A stretch of DNA of 64,000 nt from Lyticum sinuosum (GTDB taxonomy: Bacteria; Pseudomonadota; Alphaproteobacteria; Rickettsiales; Midichloriaceae), in the NCBI RefSeq assembly GCF_034471385.1, contig NZ_JARGYU010000001.1, positions 1 through 64,000 of the forward strand, in the 5' to 3' direction. The position numbers and the translations under genes are program-made. Shown here one piece after another: positions 37,678 through 45,995 of this stretch. The notes under the pieces were generated by a model. The model saw only the letters and a list, made by a program, of their open reading frames with translations. It did no database searches and was not told the origin of the DNA. The stretch's first letter is position 1. Each line of letters opens with the position of its first letter.

Positions 37678-39120
37678 ATGCAAGAATCAAATCAGAAAAT
37701 AGCAAATTTTTTTTTTGGTGGTACCGGAGAATCAAAAACAAATAATTTTCCTTGGTTTAATTACCTTAGTCAAAGAATAACAAATAATTATGGAAGTGAT
37801 GATATAGATGAAAATATATATTATAATTTACCCTCTTCTATTTTTAGTGAAATTAAAGCGCTTATCATTGGTAGAATGCCTATGGTTTATGATGAAGCTA
37901 AACAAGCCATAGAAAAAATTAATGCAATTGTTGAAAATAGTGACTCTCCTATAACTCAAGATCTCCCTATAATAATAAACTTAATTGGTCATAGTCGTGG
38001 CGCTGTTGTTTGTTTGCTTATATCTAACATGATTGCAGAAAATAAAATACTTTCTGCAAAAATTAATATTAATCTTGTATTAAATGATCCAGTCCCAGGT
38101 CCTAGGCAAATTAATAAAAAGTTTTGTCATATACCTGCGATTGTAAAAAGAGTTCTTATTAGTTATGCTTCGATGGAAGGATCTCCATTTTTATCGCCAA
38201 TTAGTCCGTATCACTTTACATTTGAATCTCCTGATACAACATCAGTGAATTGGGTTCATGTAGGTTGTTTTCACCCTTGCATTCACCCTGCCACTGTTGC
38301 ACTTACAAGATTATTTCTTACTAATATAGGTGTAAAATTTAAACCTGGATACTATTATTCTGATTCCTCTGATTTTAATAGTTCTAATGAGAATAAACCT
38401 ATTACACACTATTCCTATTATGATATCCGGCGTATATGGAGTGGAACATTAGAGGATGTTTTTTCTGAAAGATGTAATAGATATAAAAGTTCTGGTCAAG
38501 AAGTTAGTTTCGTTTCTCTTAGGAGATATTTTAAACGATCTATGTATAGACATCAGATTTGCTTAAATAGTCCAGTATATAAATTTCTTTCAAAATTGAC
38601 CTCTGATAATTTTACTTATGAAAATATAGAATCAAATTTATCAAAACTAAACCAAGCATTTAATTTAAGTATAAAAGAGTATTATACTCATAATATATCT
38701 CATTGTGTTAGATATATATGTGATATTTATAATATGAAACCAAAATTATATTCTTCACATACAAGATTTGATTATAAATATGCTACAATATTATCAGATA
38801 ATATTATTGAAAATTTTTCTAATCAAAATACAGATGTACAAGAAGAAAATAATTTGATTGAAGATGTTATTAATAATATGAGGAGAGAAGGATATGGTCA
38901 TGGAAAATATGACTACCATTCAAAGTTTTTTGATGATATATCGTATTTTCAAGAACATAAGGTTTTTTTTGGTTTTTTTGATAAAAAGAGTTGTTTTAAA
39001 ATTTTATTACACAATTGTCTAGTATATCTTTATAAATCTATAAATAATATTAAAGATTTTATTTGTAAAACTATAAATAAAAATTTAAATTTATCTAATA
39101 ATCAAATAGAAATGGTATAA
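37678..39120 (+). CDS. Putative alpha/beta-hydrolase (lipase-like) of unknown role
   Basis: The 480-residue product contains a nucleophile elbow NLIGHSRGAVVCL with GHSRG at 104-108 (Ser106), preceded by hydrophobic strand PIIINLI. Candidate acid and base residues follow at Asp137 (LVLNDPVPGP) and at His194, His199 or His203 in VHVGCFHPCIHP. The opening FFFGGTGES resembles the first strand and oxyanion turn of such enzymes. No signal peptide is seen. The C-terminal half is hydrophilic and not recognised. Lipase-like proteins of this type occur among effectors of intracellular bacteria, so a host-directed role is possible, but no export signal can be shown here. Confidence 0.65.
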   Translation: MQESNQKIANFFFGGTGESKTNNFPWFNYLSQRITNNYGSDDIDENIYYNLPSSIFSEIKALIIGRMPMVYDEAKQAIEKINAIVENSDSPITQDLPIIINLIGHSRGAVVCLLISNMIAENKILSAKININLVLNDPVPGPRQINKKFCHIPAIVKRVLISYASMEGSPFLSPISPYHFTFESPDTTSVNWVHVGCFHPCIHPATVALTRLFLTNIGVKFKPGYYYSDSSDFNSSNENKPITHYSYYDIRRIWSGTLEDVFSERCNRYKSSGQEVSFVSLRRYFKRSMYRHQICLNSPVYKFLSKLTSDNFTYENIESNLSKLNQAFNLSIKEYYTHNISHCVRYICDIYNMKPKLYSSHTRFDYKYATILSDNIIENFSNQNTDVQEENNLIEDVINNMRREGYGHGKYDYHSKFFDDISYFQEHKVFFGFFDKKSCFKILLHNCLVYLYKSINNIKDFICKTINKNLNLSNNQIEMV

Positions 39121-39233
39121 ATAATTTAGATTAAAAAAATAAAGAAGATTAAAAAATAAGTTAAAAAAAATAAAAATTTTAATATATAAATCTGTAAAAT
39201 CTATCACTAATTTTAAATTTTAACATTTTTCAT

Positions 39234-40013
39234 TTAAAATGGTGATACTATATCCACAATCTGTTTACCATATTGATCTTGTTGGTATTCTGATATATGT
39301 CCTCTTCCTCCATATGATATTCTTGCTTCAGCAATTTTATCTAATCTTACAGCATTATTCCCATCTATATCATTGTGTCTAACAATCCCTTCCACTGTAA
39401 TTTGACGTATTTCATAATTAATTCTTATTTCTTGAGATCCTTTAATATATAAATTTCCACTAGGTAATATCTTTAATACTGTCGCAGCTATTGTAGTTTC
39501 AACAGTTTCACTTCTATCTATCTTTCCATTACCTGAGCTTGTTGCACCTCCTGCTGCTGATATCATTGATCCAGTATCATATTTATTAACTCTCTTTTCA
39601 ATTCCAAAAAAATTATCGACACCTAATGTACTATCACTTTTTCTTGATTTTTGTGTTTGGTTATTAAGATGAGCTTTATCTTTAACTGATATAATAATTG
39701 AAATTATATCTCCAATTCTATAATTCTCAAAAAAAGATTGGTTATTTTTAGACCACACACTATTTTTCATTTTAACTGGTTTTTTATCAGCTTTATACAA
39801 TGGATTATAATTATTAGAACCTATGTAATTTGATAAAGTATCATTATCCCTTTCATAAAACATTACTTTACTTAGTTCTGGAGGTCGACCAACATTAGCT
39901 AATCTTTCATTCATTAAATCACAGCTGGATAAATTTATTATAAGAATTATTGATACAGATAAAATACGAAATTTTATCTTAAATTTTATAAAACGGTGAT
40001 AGTGATAATACAT
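39234..40013 (-). CDS. flgH: Flagellar L-ring lipoprotein FlgH
   Basis: FlgH forms the outer-membrane ring around the flagellar rod. The 259-residue product has a lipoprotein signal with lipobox IINLSSC (Cys31), and the family motifs YRIGDIISIIISVKDKAHLNN, LPSGNLYIKGSQEI, YEIRQITVEGIVRHNDI and the C-terminal SEYQQDQYGKQIVDIVSPF. Length and motif order are normal. It is a single gene here, away from the other flagellar genes. The presence of a lipoprotein L-ring protein argues that the flagellum, or a derived structure, still crosses an outer membrane. Confidence 0.94.
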   Translation of the reverse strand: MYYHYHRFIKFKIKFRILSVSIILIINLSSCDLMNERLANVGRPPELSKVMFYERDNDTLSNYIGSNNYNPLYKADKKPVKMKNSVWSKNNQSFFENYRIGDIISIIISVKDKAHLNNQTQKSRKSDSTLGVDNFFGIEKRVNKYDTGSMISAAGGATSSGNGKIDRSETVETTIAATVLKILPSGNLYIKGSQEIRINYEIRQITVEGIVRHNDIDGNNAVRLDKIAEARISYGGRGHISEYQQDQYGKQIVDIVSPF

Positions 40014-40352
40014 GCTTTATAATATTAAAAACTTAATATGTTGTGATTTAATAAAAAAATTTTTTTTAACAATCAATAAAAACCAGAGTATTACATCTAT
40101 GATTATTACTGTCAATTAATGATATGAATGAGTATATTTTTTAAATATTTATATTAGATGTATTTTTTTATACTATATATTTAAAGTATTAACTAATTAT
40201 TATATTAACATGAAGAAAAATTACTACATTAAATTTGATATCTATACTGATATAATGATTTAATTTTTGATATAAGAATTGATAAATATTAAGTATTATT
40301 TTATGATTTTATACAAAGTAATTACCTAATAAAAATAAAATTTATTAAACTG
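40014..40352. other. Divergent spacer between flgH and trxB
   Basis: About 340 AT-rich bases separate the divergently transcribed flgH and trxB. It must carry both promoters. I see no gene, hairpin or repeat that stands out. Confidence 0.4.
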
Positions 40353-41303
40353 ATGCCTCAAATATATAAAACTAAAATGCTTATTATAGGATCTGGACCA
40401 GCTGGATGTACTGCTGCAATATATGGAGCAAGAGCATGTTTAAATCCAATAATGTTATGTGGTTCAACCAAAGGTGGTCAATTGACAATAACAACAGATG
40501 TAGAGAATTACCCAGGATTTGCAAAAATAATACAAGGACCATGGTTAATGGAACAAATGCTTGAGCAATCTCGTTCTTGCGGTGCTGTAATAATTGATGA
40601 ATCTGCTGATAAAATAAATTTTCATAAAGATGAAAATGATAATTTTCATGTTTTTGATGGATCTGATAACATCTATCTTGCAAAAACTATTATATTAAGC
40701 ACTGGTGCTACTGCAAAATGGTTAGGTTTGGAAAATGAAAAAAAATTTCTTGGAAGAGGAGTTTCTGGATGCGCAACTTGTGATGGCTTTTTTTTCAGAG
40801 GAAAAAATGTTCTTGTAGTGGGTGGTGGTAATACTGCTGTAGAAGAAGCTCTTTACCTTACAAATCATGCGACAAAAGTAATACTAATTCATAGAAAAGA
40901 CTCTTTGAAAGCAGAAAAAACATTACAAAAGAGATTAATGTCACATAATAAAATTGAAATCTTATGGAATAAAGAAATTGAAGATATATTAGGAAATGAA
41001 GATATAGGTGTTAATAAAGTAATACTTAAAGATACAATAAATCACAATAAAATTTCTATTGATATAGATGGTATTTTTATAGCAATAGGTCATAGACCAA
41101 ATACTGATATGTTTCGTGGATTCATTAATATGGATAGTGATGGATATATTATTGTAAATAATGATATGAGTACAAATATTAATGGGATTTATGCATGTGG
41201 AGATGTTTGTGATAAAAAGTATAGACAAGCTGTTGTTGCAGCAGGAAATGGTTGTATAGCAGCACTAGAAGCAGAAAATTATATAAATTCATACCAACAA
41301 TAA
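40353..41303 (+). CDS. trxB: Thioredoxin reductase
   Basis: TrxB reduces thioredoxin with NADPH through FAD and a redox-active disulfide. The 316-residue product has the FAD motif IIGSGPAGCTAAIYGAR near 10-26, the active-site CATCDG (Cys140 and Cys143), the NADPH motif VVGGGNTAVEEALYL, and the C-terminal FAD motif GIYACGDVCDKKYRQAVVAAG. Length and motif order are standard. The following gene (41347) begins 43 bases downstream on the same strand and may be co-transcribed. Confidence 0.97.
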   Translation: MPQIYKTKMLIIGSGPAGCTAAIYGARACLNPIMLCGSTKGGQLTITTDVENYPGFAKIIQGPWLMEQMLEQSRSCGAVIIDESADKINFHKDENDNFHVFDGSDNIYLAKTIILSTGATAKWLGLENEKKFLGRGVSGCATCDGFFFRGKNVLVVGGGNTAVEEALYLTNHATKVILIHRKDSLKAEKTLQKRLMSHNKIEILWNKEIEDILGNEDIGVNKVILKDTINHNKISIDIDGIFIAIGHRPNTDMFRGFINMDSDGYIIVNNDMSTNINGIYACGDVCDKKYRQAVVAAGNGCIAALEAENYINSYQQ

Positions 41304-41346
41304 GCTTTGGTTTTATATTTATATATATATGTATTAATGTATTACT

Positions 41347-41997
41347 ATGAATAATAGTAGTATTATTAAATTTATTGATATCTTTATAAAAGATATATTA
41401 GATGCATTATCTGATATAACTTTTAATTCAAAGTTAAATAATAAATATCATATACATCATTGTAAATACAATAATATACAAAAATGTAATATTATTAATG
41501 AATTACCTAATAATATTAATTATTTATGTTGTGTAAACTGTTTTTTAGCACTTAATGATAGAAGTAAAATATATAATTTTTTTAATGGAAATGGGTATCT
41601 TATAAATATTTATTTTTTGCAATCTACTATAAAAAACTTAATGGATTTATGCATTAAAACTGATATAGAAATATATAATGGTGTTTATCAAAGATTTATA
41701 ACATTACCAAAATTATCATCTATTAATACTCATAAAGTACAATACAACGTAAAATATAATCAGTATGAAAAAGAAAAATTATTAGCTATTGAAAAAGATT
41801 CATATTTAATAAAATATAATTCAATAAATGAATTGTTGAGTGATTTAAAGTATTTAGGTATTAAAAATACTATTAATGATATTAATCTAATAGAAGAGAA
41901 ATTTTTTTGGGAAAAAATTGAATATTTATTCAAAAAAGAAAATAATAATAACTTATTAATAAATTATGAATTAATAGGAGAAGTTTATAAATTCTGA
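41347..41997 (+). CDS. Degenerate BioC/NDUFAF5-like methyltransferase
   Basis: This 216-residue protein aligns by eye with the C-terminal two thirds of the BioC/NDUFAF5 methyltransferase family. It has NELPNNINYLCCVNCFLALND (the usual LPFxxxSFDLVxSxLxLHWVND region), a DIEIYNGVYQRFITLP stretch (family: ExExxGGxSPRVxPF), and SINELLSDLKYLGIKNT (family: YxDxxxLMxDLRxMGxxN). The usual SAM-binding glycine motif is not visible near the N-terminus, where the sequence is short and degenerate. It may therefore have lost catalysis or be a fast-evolving homologue. It lies just downstream of trxB. The family call is by pattern only and needs a profile search. Confidence 0.55.
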   Translation: MNNSSIIKFIDIFIKDILDALSDITFNSKLNNKYHIHHCKYNNIQKCNIINELPNNINYLCCVNCFLALNDRSKIYNFFNGNGYLINIYFLQSTIKNLMDLCIKTDIEIYNGVYQRFITLPKLSSINTHKVQYNVKYNQYEKEKLLAIEKDSYLIKYNSINELLSDLKYLGIKNTINDINLIEEKFFWEKIEYLFKKENNNNLLINYELIGEVYKF

Positions 41998-42100
41998 TGC
42001 ATCAGAAATATAAGTTATTAAATTGACAAAATTTAATATAATTAGCATATTTATAAATATGTAATGATCTCATGTAATTATTAATATTAAATTTTATATA

Positions 42101-42766
42101 ATGAAAAAAGTAACTTTAGAAAGTTTTTTTAGTAAATTCCCTGATATTGACTTGGGAGATTTTAATATAAATTCAGATACTGATACTAATAAGCAAATAA
42201 AAATCTGGATGCGTGATATGAAATTAAAAGATGACAAAAAATACTTTGAATTATATTCTGATTCTAGAGTAAATTTTGCTCATTCAGATGAAGATATGCC
42301 AAAAAGTTTAGAAGAAGCAAACAGATCTATTAAATTTTGGGGAAGTTTATTTTATAATAAAAGATCAATTTTTTGGACAATCGCAGATAAAAATACTGAT
42401 ATTATGATAGGAAATATAGGCTTAGTTAACTTTTATGCATCTAATAAAAGAGCTGAAATAAGTTATGATATTTTTCCTGAATATCATAGAAATGGAATTA
42501 TGTCTAAAGCTTTATCTGCTGTCTTAAATATAGTATTTAACAGAATGAGTGTTTTTCGTATTGAGGCACGTACAATTATAGATAATATACCATCTCAAAT
42601 GTTATTACAAAAACATGGATTCAAAAAAGAAGGAATATTGCGCGGATATAGGTTTATAAGAGGAAAATCTGTTGATATTATGTTATTCTCATTAATTAAA
42701 AGTGATTATGAACTATTAATTAGAAATAAATTTGAAGAAATCGATCTAAACAATAAAAATATGTAA
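42101..42766 (+). CDS. RimJ/RimL-like GNAT acetyltransferase
   Basis: The 221-residue product has the GNAT fold of the ribosomal-protein N-acetyltransferase group. MIGNIGLVNF and RAEISYDIFP lead to the acetyl-CoA region EYHRNGIMSKALSAVL, followed by the RIEARTIIDN and SQMLLQKHGFKKEGILRGY motifs typical of the RimJ type. An N-terminal extension of about 35 residues precedes the domain. It lies 66 bases upstream of flgB on the same strand. Acetylation of flagellin or ribosomal proteins are both conceivable substrates; the sequence does not show which. Confidence 0.85.
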   Translation: MKKVTLESFFSKFPDIDLGDFNINSDTDTNKQIKIWMRDMKLKDDKKYFELYSDSRVNFAHSDEDMPKSLEEANRSIKFWGSLFYNKRSIFWTIADKNTDIMIGNIGLVNFYASNKRAEISYDIFPEYHRNGIMSKALSAVLNIVFNRMSVFRIEARTIIDNIPSQMLLQKHGFKKEGILRGYRFIRGKSVDIMLFSLIKSDYELLIRNKFEEIDLNNKNM

Positions 42767-42832
42767 TAGATTGAATTCCAAAGAGAAATAATTTAATAAT
42801 TTTAATATAGTATTTTATATTACTATTATATT

Positions 42833-43285
42833 ATGCAAAAAAAACAATTAATAATCTCTATATTATTAATAAATTTTTTTATTAATATTTTTATCACAAA
42901 TCTAAATGCTTATGATTTTTATGATATTAAGAATGATTTAGATTTTTTATCTAATAGAGATAAAATAATTTCTCAAAATATTGCTAATTCCGATACTCCT
43001 AATTATATACCAATTGATATATTAAAAAATGATACAAAAATAGAAGATGAAGAAGATATCTTTTTAAAAAAAACACATCTTGCACATTTTAGTACTGAGC
43101 CTAAAAATAATGAATTTAAAAAATTTGTCAAAAATGTTACTGAAATTAAGCCAAATGGTAATATGGTTAACTTACAAGATGAAATGGCTGAAAAAGATTT
43201 AAATGCATTAAAATATAATCAAATGATAAATTTTCATAATGTAATGAAGAATTTATCTATAACAGCCAGTCAAAAAATAGATTAA
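42833..43285 (+). CDS. flgB: Flagellar proximal rod protein FlgB with N-terminal signal-like extension
   Basis: FlgB is part of the flagellar rod. The core shows the rod motif DFLSNRDKIISQNIANSDTPNY at about 40-62 and ends with the C-terminal helix KYNQMINFHNVMKNLSITAS. It lies directly before flgC, the standard order. The unusual part is residues 1-25, KKQLIISILLINFFINIFIT followed by NLNA: a basic start, a long hydrophobic core and an A-x-A-like site, just like a Sec signal peptide. Rod proteins normally have none because they leave through the flagellar type III apparatus. Total length 150 is longer than usual by about that extension. Confidence 0.88.
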   Translation: MQKKQLIISILLINFFINIFITNLNAYDFYDIKNDLDFLSNRDKIISQNIANSDTPNYIPIDILKNDTKIEDEEDIFLKKTHLAHFSTEPKNNEFKKFVKNVTEIKPNGNMVNLQDEMAEKDLNALKYNQMINFHNVMKNLSITASQKID

Positions 43286-43377
43286 TAAATTTAAATATAT
43301 ATATTTTTTTATGTACCACTATCTCTGTGAATAAAATTTAACAGATATAATATTAATAACAATTAGAGAATATAAAT

Positions 43378-43896
43378 ATGTACTTTATTAATATATTACT
43401 ATTGATAATTATAATCATTAGTGTTATGTTTCAACCGCTGGAAGCAAAAAATCATTATTATATTACTGATAGTAGAGATATAAATGATGATAGTATTACT
43501 GCATCGATAAAAATAGCTGAATCTGGAATGCAAGCTCAAAGTAATCGTCTTAAAGTAATATCTCAAAATATTGCGAATTCAGAAGTAACTGGGACTGATT
43601 CTAGTGATAATCCATATAGAAGAAAAATTATATTTTTTAAAAATGTTATAGATCAAAACACTGGTGCAGAGATTATAGTAGTAGATAAAATAGATATTGA
43701 TAAATCTCCATATATTCTCAAATATGAACCTCATCATCCTGCAGCGGATCAGAATGGATATGTAAAATATCCAAATGTTAATATTATTATTGAAAATGTT
43801 GATGCAAAAGAAGCTGAAAGATCTTTTTCGGCAAATATTAATTCATTAGGTATTTCTAAATCGTTAGCTCATAAAACTTTAAAAATCATGGAATAA
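43378..43896 (+). CDS. flgC: Flagellar rod protein FlgC with N-terminal signal-like extension
   Basis: FlgC is a proximal rod subunit. The core shows AESGMQAQSNRLKVISQNIANSE at about 45-67, the YRRKIIFFKN segment, the family-typical YEPHHPAADQNGYVKYPNVN stretch, and a C-terminal helix SFSANINSLGISKSLAHKTL. The first ~24 residues (MYFINILLLIIIIISVMF then QPLEA) look like a Sec signal peptide with a cleavage site after LEA. Ordinary FlgC has about 135 residues and starts close to the rod motif; this one has 172. The gene is 92 bases downstream of flgB, whose product has the same kind of extension. fliE, the usual next gene, is not here. Confidence 0.9.
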   Translation: MYFINILLLIIIIISVMFQPLEAKNHYYITDSRDINDDSITASIKIAESGMQAQSNRLKVISQNIANSEVTGTDSSDNPYRRKIIFFKNVIDQNTGAEIIVVDKIDIDKSPYILKYEPHHPAADQNGYVKYPNVNIIIENVDAKEAERSFSANINSLGISKSLAHKTLKIME

Positions 43897-43935
43897 ATAT
43901 TTAATAACTAAAAAAAATAAAATTCAGCTTTGTAT

Positions 43936-45120
43936 ATGTTATATTTATATGCATCAAAAATAAGAAATTTTTTATTTGGAGATATTTTTAATAAACAATC
44001 ACAATATATAATCAATCCTAGGGATTTAAAATATATTGATAGTGAAAAAATATTACGTCATTTTTCAACTGTCATATCTAATAATAAATTAAATAATTTT
44101 TTTAAAAATCGTAATATCGATGAAATATTAGGAAAATTTTATAACAATTTTGATATTGATTATAATATCTTGTTAATACGTCCATATTTTTGTATATTTC
44201 GACTTAAGTTAAATATCAATGAAGGTATAGAGTTTGAAACACAAAAAGAAGAAGAGGAAATTTTGTTAGGACAAATAACATGTGTATTTAACTTCTTTTT
44301 TCATACATACATATATCAACAATATAATAATTATCTTAAGAAAAACGTAGAAAAATTACGACATGTAGAGAATTTAGATACATTTAAAATTTTTCAGCGA
44401 AAAATAGAACAAATGAAGAAACTTCATGAAACTTATAATAACACTGTAGATGAAATCAAAGTTCAATATCGGTGTTCTAATATTTTATGGATTTCTGCTT
44501 CATCTTTGATATATTATTTTTTTATAAAAAAGTTATTATTTATTACTAAATTTGTTAGTATAGAAAAATACGTCTTTTTATCTAGTAATTTTACAGGATT
44601 ATCTATAGGATCAATAAAAATAATATCAGGATTATCTATTGGAATTTTATCTTTAGGATTTATCATATTATCTCTTTTATTAATAAAAAAAGGATTACAT
44701 TATTTAGAATATCGTATAAAAAACAAAAATTATATAATTGATCCTATTATAAATAATAATGTAATTAATAACTTAAAAAATATGACGTATAAAAAATTTC
44801 TACTTGAATATGAGTCATTACTTATTCATAATCCTCTGAATGCAAATATGAGAGAAGAGTTTGAAAAACAAATGGTTATGAGGAATATTGCGGAAGAAGA
44901 AATATTAAAACATTTTATAATTAACGAAAATGACAAACAATCTAAAGAGTTTGAATCTTTTAAGGAAAAATACATAGAAGAAAAATTAAAAGAAAATAAT
45001 GGTATTGATAGTATATATAATATATCAGATAATGATTATATTTCTGTTAGATACTATATTGAGAAAAATAACTTGATGAAGAATTCTAATCAGAATCCAA
45101 ATATTATATTTATTCCATAA
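43936..45120 (+). CDS. Membrane protein of unknown function
   Basis: I recognise no family for this product of about 394 residues. Two membrane segments stand out, at about 184-205 and 229-252, separated by a short Gly/Ser-rich loop. A soluble domain of about 180 residues precedes them, with a likely coiled coil at about 130-175, and about 140 hydrophilic residues follow. The frame opens at TTG 43930; ATG 43936 is the likelier start. It follows flgC by 39 bases on the same strand, so it could be co-transcribed with the rod genes, but it does not resemble fliE, fliQ or other flagellar genes. It converges with the DUF2793-like gene, stops 8 bases apart. Confidence 0.75.
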   Translation: MLYLYASKIRNFLFGDIFNKQSQYIINPRDLKYIDSEKILRHFSTVISNNKLNNFFKNRNIDEILGKFYNNFDIDYNILLIRPYFCIFRLKLNINEGIEFETQKEEEEILLGQITCVFNFFFHTYIYQQYNNYLKKNVEKLRHVENLDTFKIFQRKIEQMKKLHETYNNTVDEIKVQYRCSNILWISASSLIYYFFIKKLLFITKFVSIEKYVFLSSNFTGLSIGSIKIISGLSIGILSLGFIILSLLLIKKGLHYLEYRIKNKNYIIDPIINNNVINNLKNMTYKKFLLEYESLLIHNPLNANMREEFEKQMVMRNIAEEEILKHFIINENDKQSKEFESFKEKYIEEKLKENNGIDSIYNISDNDYISVRYYIEKNNLMKNSNQNPNIIFIP

Positions 45121-45128
45121 AATCTAAT

Positions 45129-45740
45129 TTATTTTAATTTTTGATTAATCCATCCTTCATCTGTATAAACTGCGAGATAAGATTCATCTCGTATCCACTG
45201 TAAACATCCAATTTTTGGTTTTATAAAAAACCAATCGCCAATATATAAAGCAATGTAATTTGCATAAATTATTGGCCACTTATTCAAATTTGAAGATTTT
45301 TTTTTGTTAAGCTCAGTATTATTAGTACTATTATCTTTATAATCTGAGTTTTTATCTGAAATATTAGAAAGATATTCTTTTTCTTTACTATTAAAATCAT
45401 TATCAATACAATTATTATTTTTTTTATTATTTTTTATATCTTCATTAAAATAATCAGAACTTGAGATATTATATGGAACAATGTATTTTAATCCATATTT
45501 AACTTCTGTCTGTGGTATATTACAATTTGAACAAGATTCAACTCCTCCATTAATAAATGCATCAATAATCAAAGTATTTTGATTTATTATTAATTCTTTA
45601 TGGAATTGATATGGTGTAAGTAAATGTAAATTATTTATAACTTGATATGAATTTGCTGTTTTAAATTGATGATCTTGATTATATGACAAATCATTAACAT
45701 TAATATCATTTTCTACATTGTTGGGTTGTATATTATTCAT
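45129..45740 (-). CDS. DUF2793-like protein
   Basis: The 203-residue product resembles the DUF2793 family of alphaproteobacterial phage-related proteins in its ends. An N-terminal QFHKELIINQNTLIIDAFIN fits the family's QKxVTHNEAxxxLDALV, then GLKYIVPYNI fits GDRYIVxxGAT. The C-terminal YIALYIGDWFFIKPKIGCLQ and YLAVYTDEGW fit the WxFxxPxxGWxxWVxDExxLxVFxGxxW repeat. About 80 Asn/Lys/Ser-rich residues are inserted in the middle. The match is by pattern only. It lies downstream of virD4 on the same strand. A phage- or gene-transfer-agent-derived origin is possible. Confidence 0.6.
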   Translation of the reverse strand: MNNIQPNNVENDINVNDLSYNQDHQFKTANSYQVINNLHLLTPYQFHKELIINQNTLIIDAFINGGVESCSNCNIPQTEVKYGLKYIVPYNISSSDYFNEDIKNNKKNNNCIDNDFNSKEKEYLSNISDKNSDYKDNSTNNTELNKKKSSNLNKWPIIYANYIALYIGDWFFIKPKIGCLQWIRDESYLAVYTDEGWINQKLK

Positions 45741-45995
45741 AAAATTCCTTAAACTATTTGTTTTAATTAATTTTTTATCTTATTAATTAGATTGCTAATC
45801 ATATAAAAAATAATTTTTTAAATTAAAACATATCTTTACTAATAAGTTTATGAAATTAGTTTCTACATACTACTAAAATAGTATGGAAGTACTAAAATAA
45901 ATTTTTATATAGTTTTTTATATAGTTTTAAAATTTTATTTTTTTTGTTTTTATTATATTTTTATTGATTTTTACTGATTTTATATTAAAAATTAA

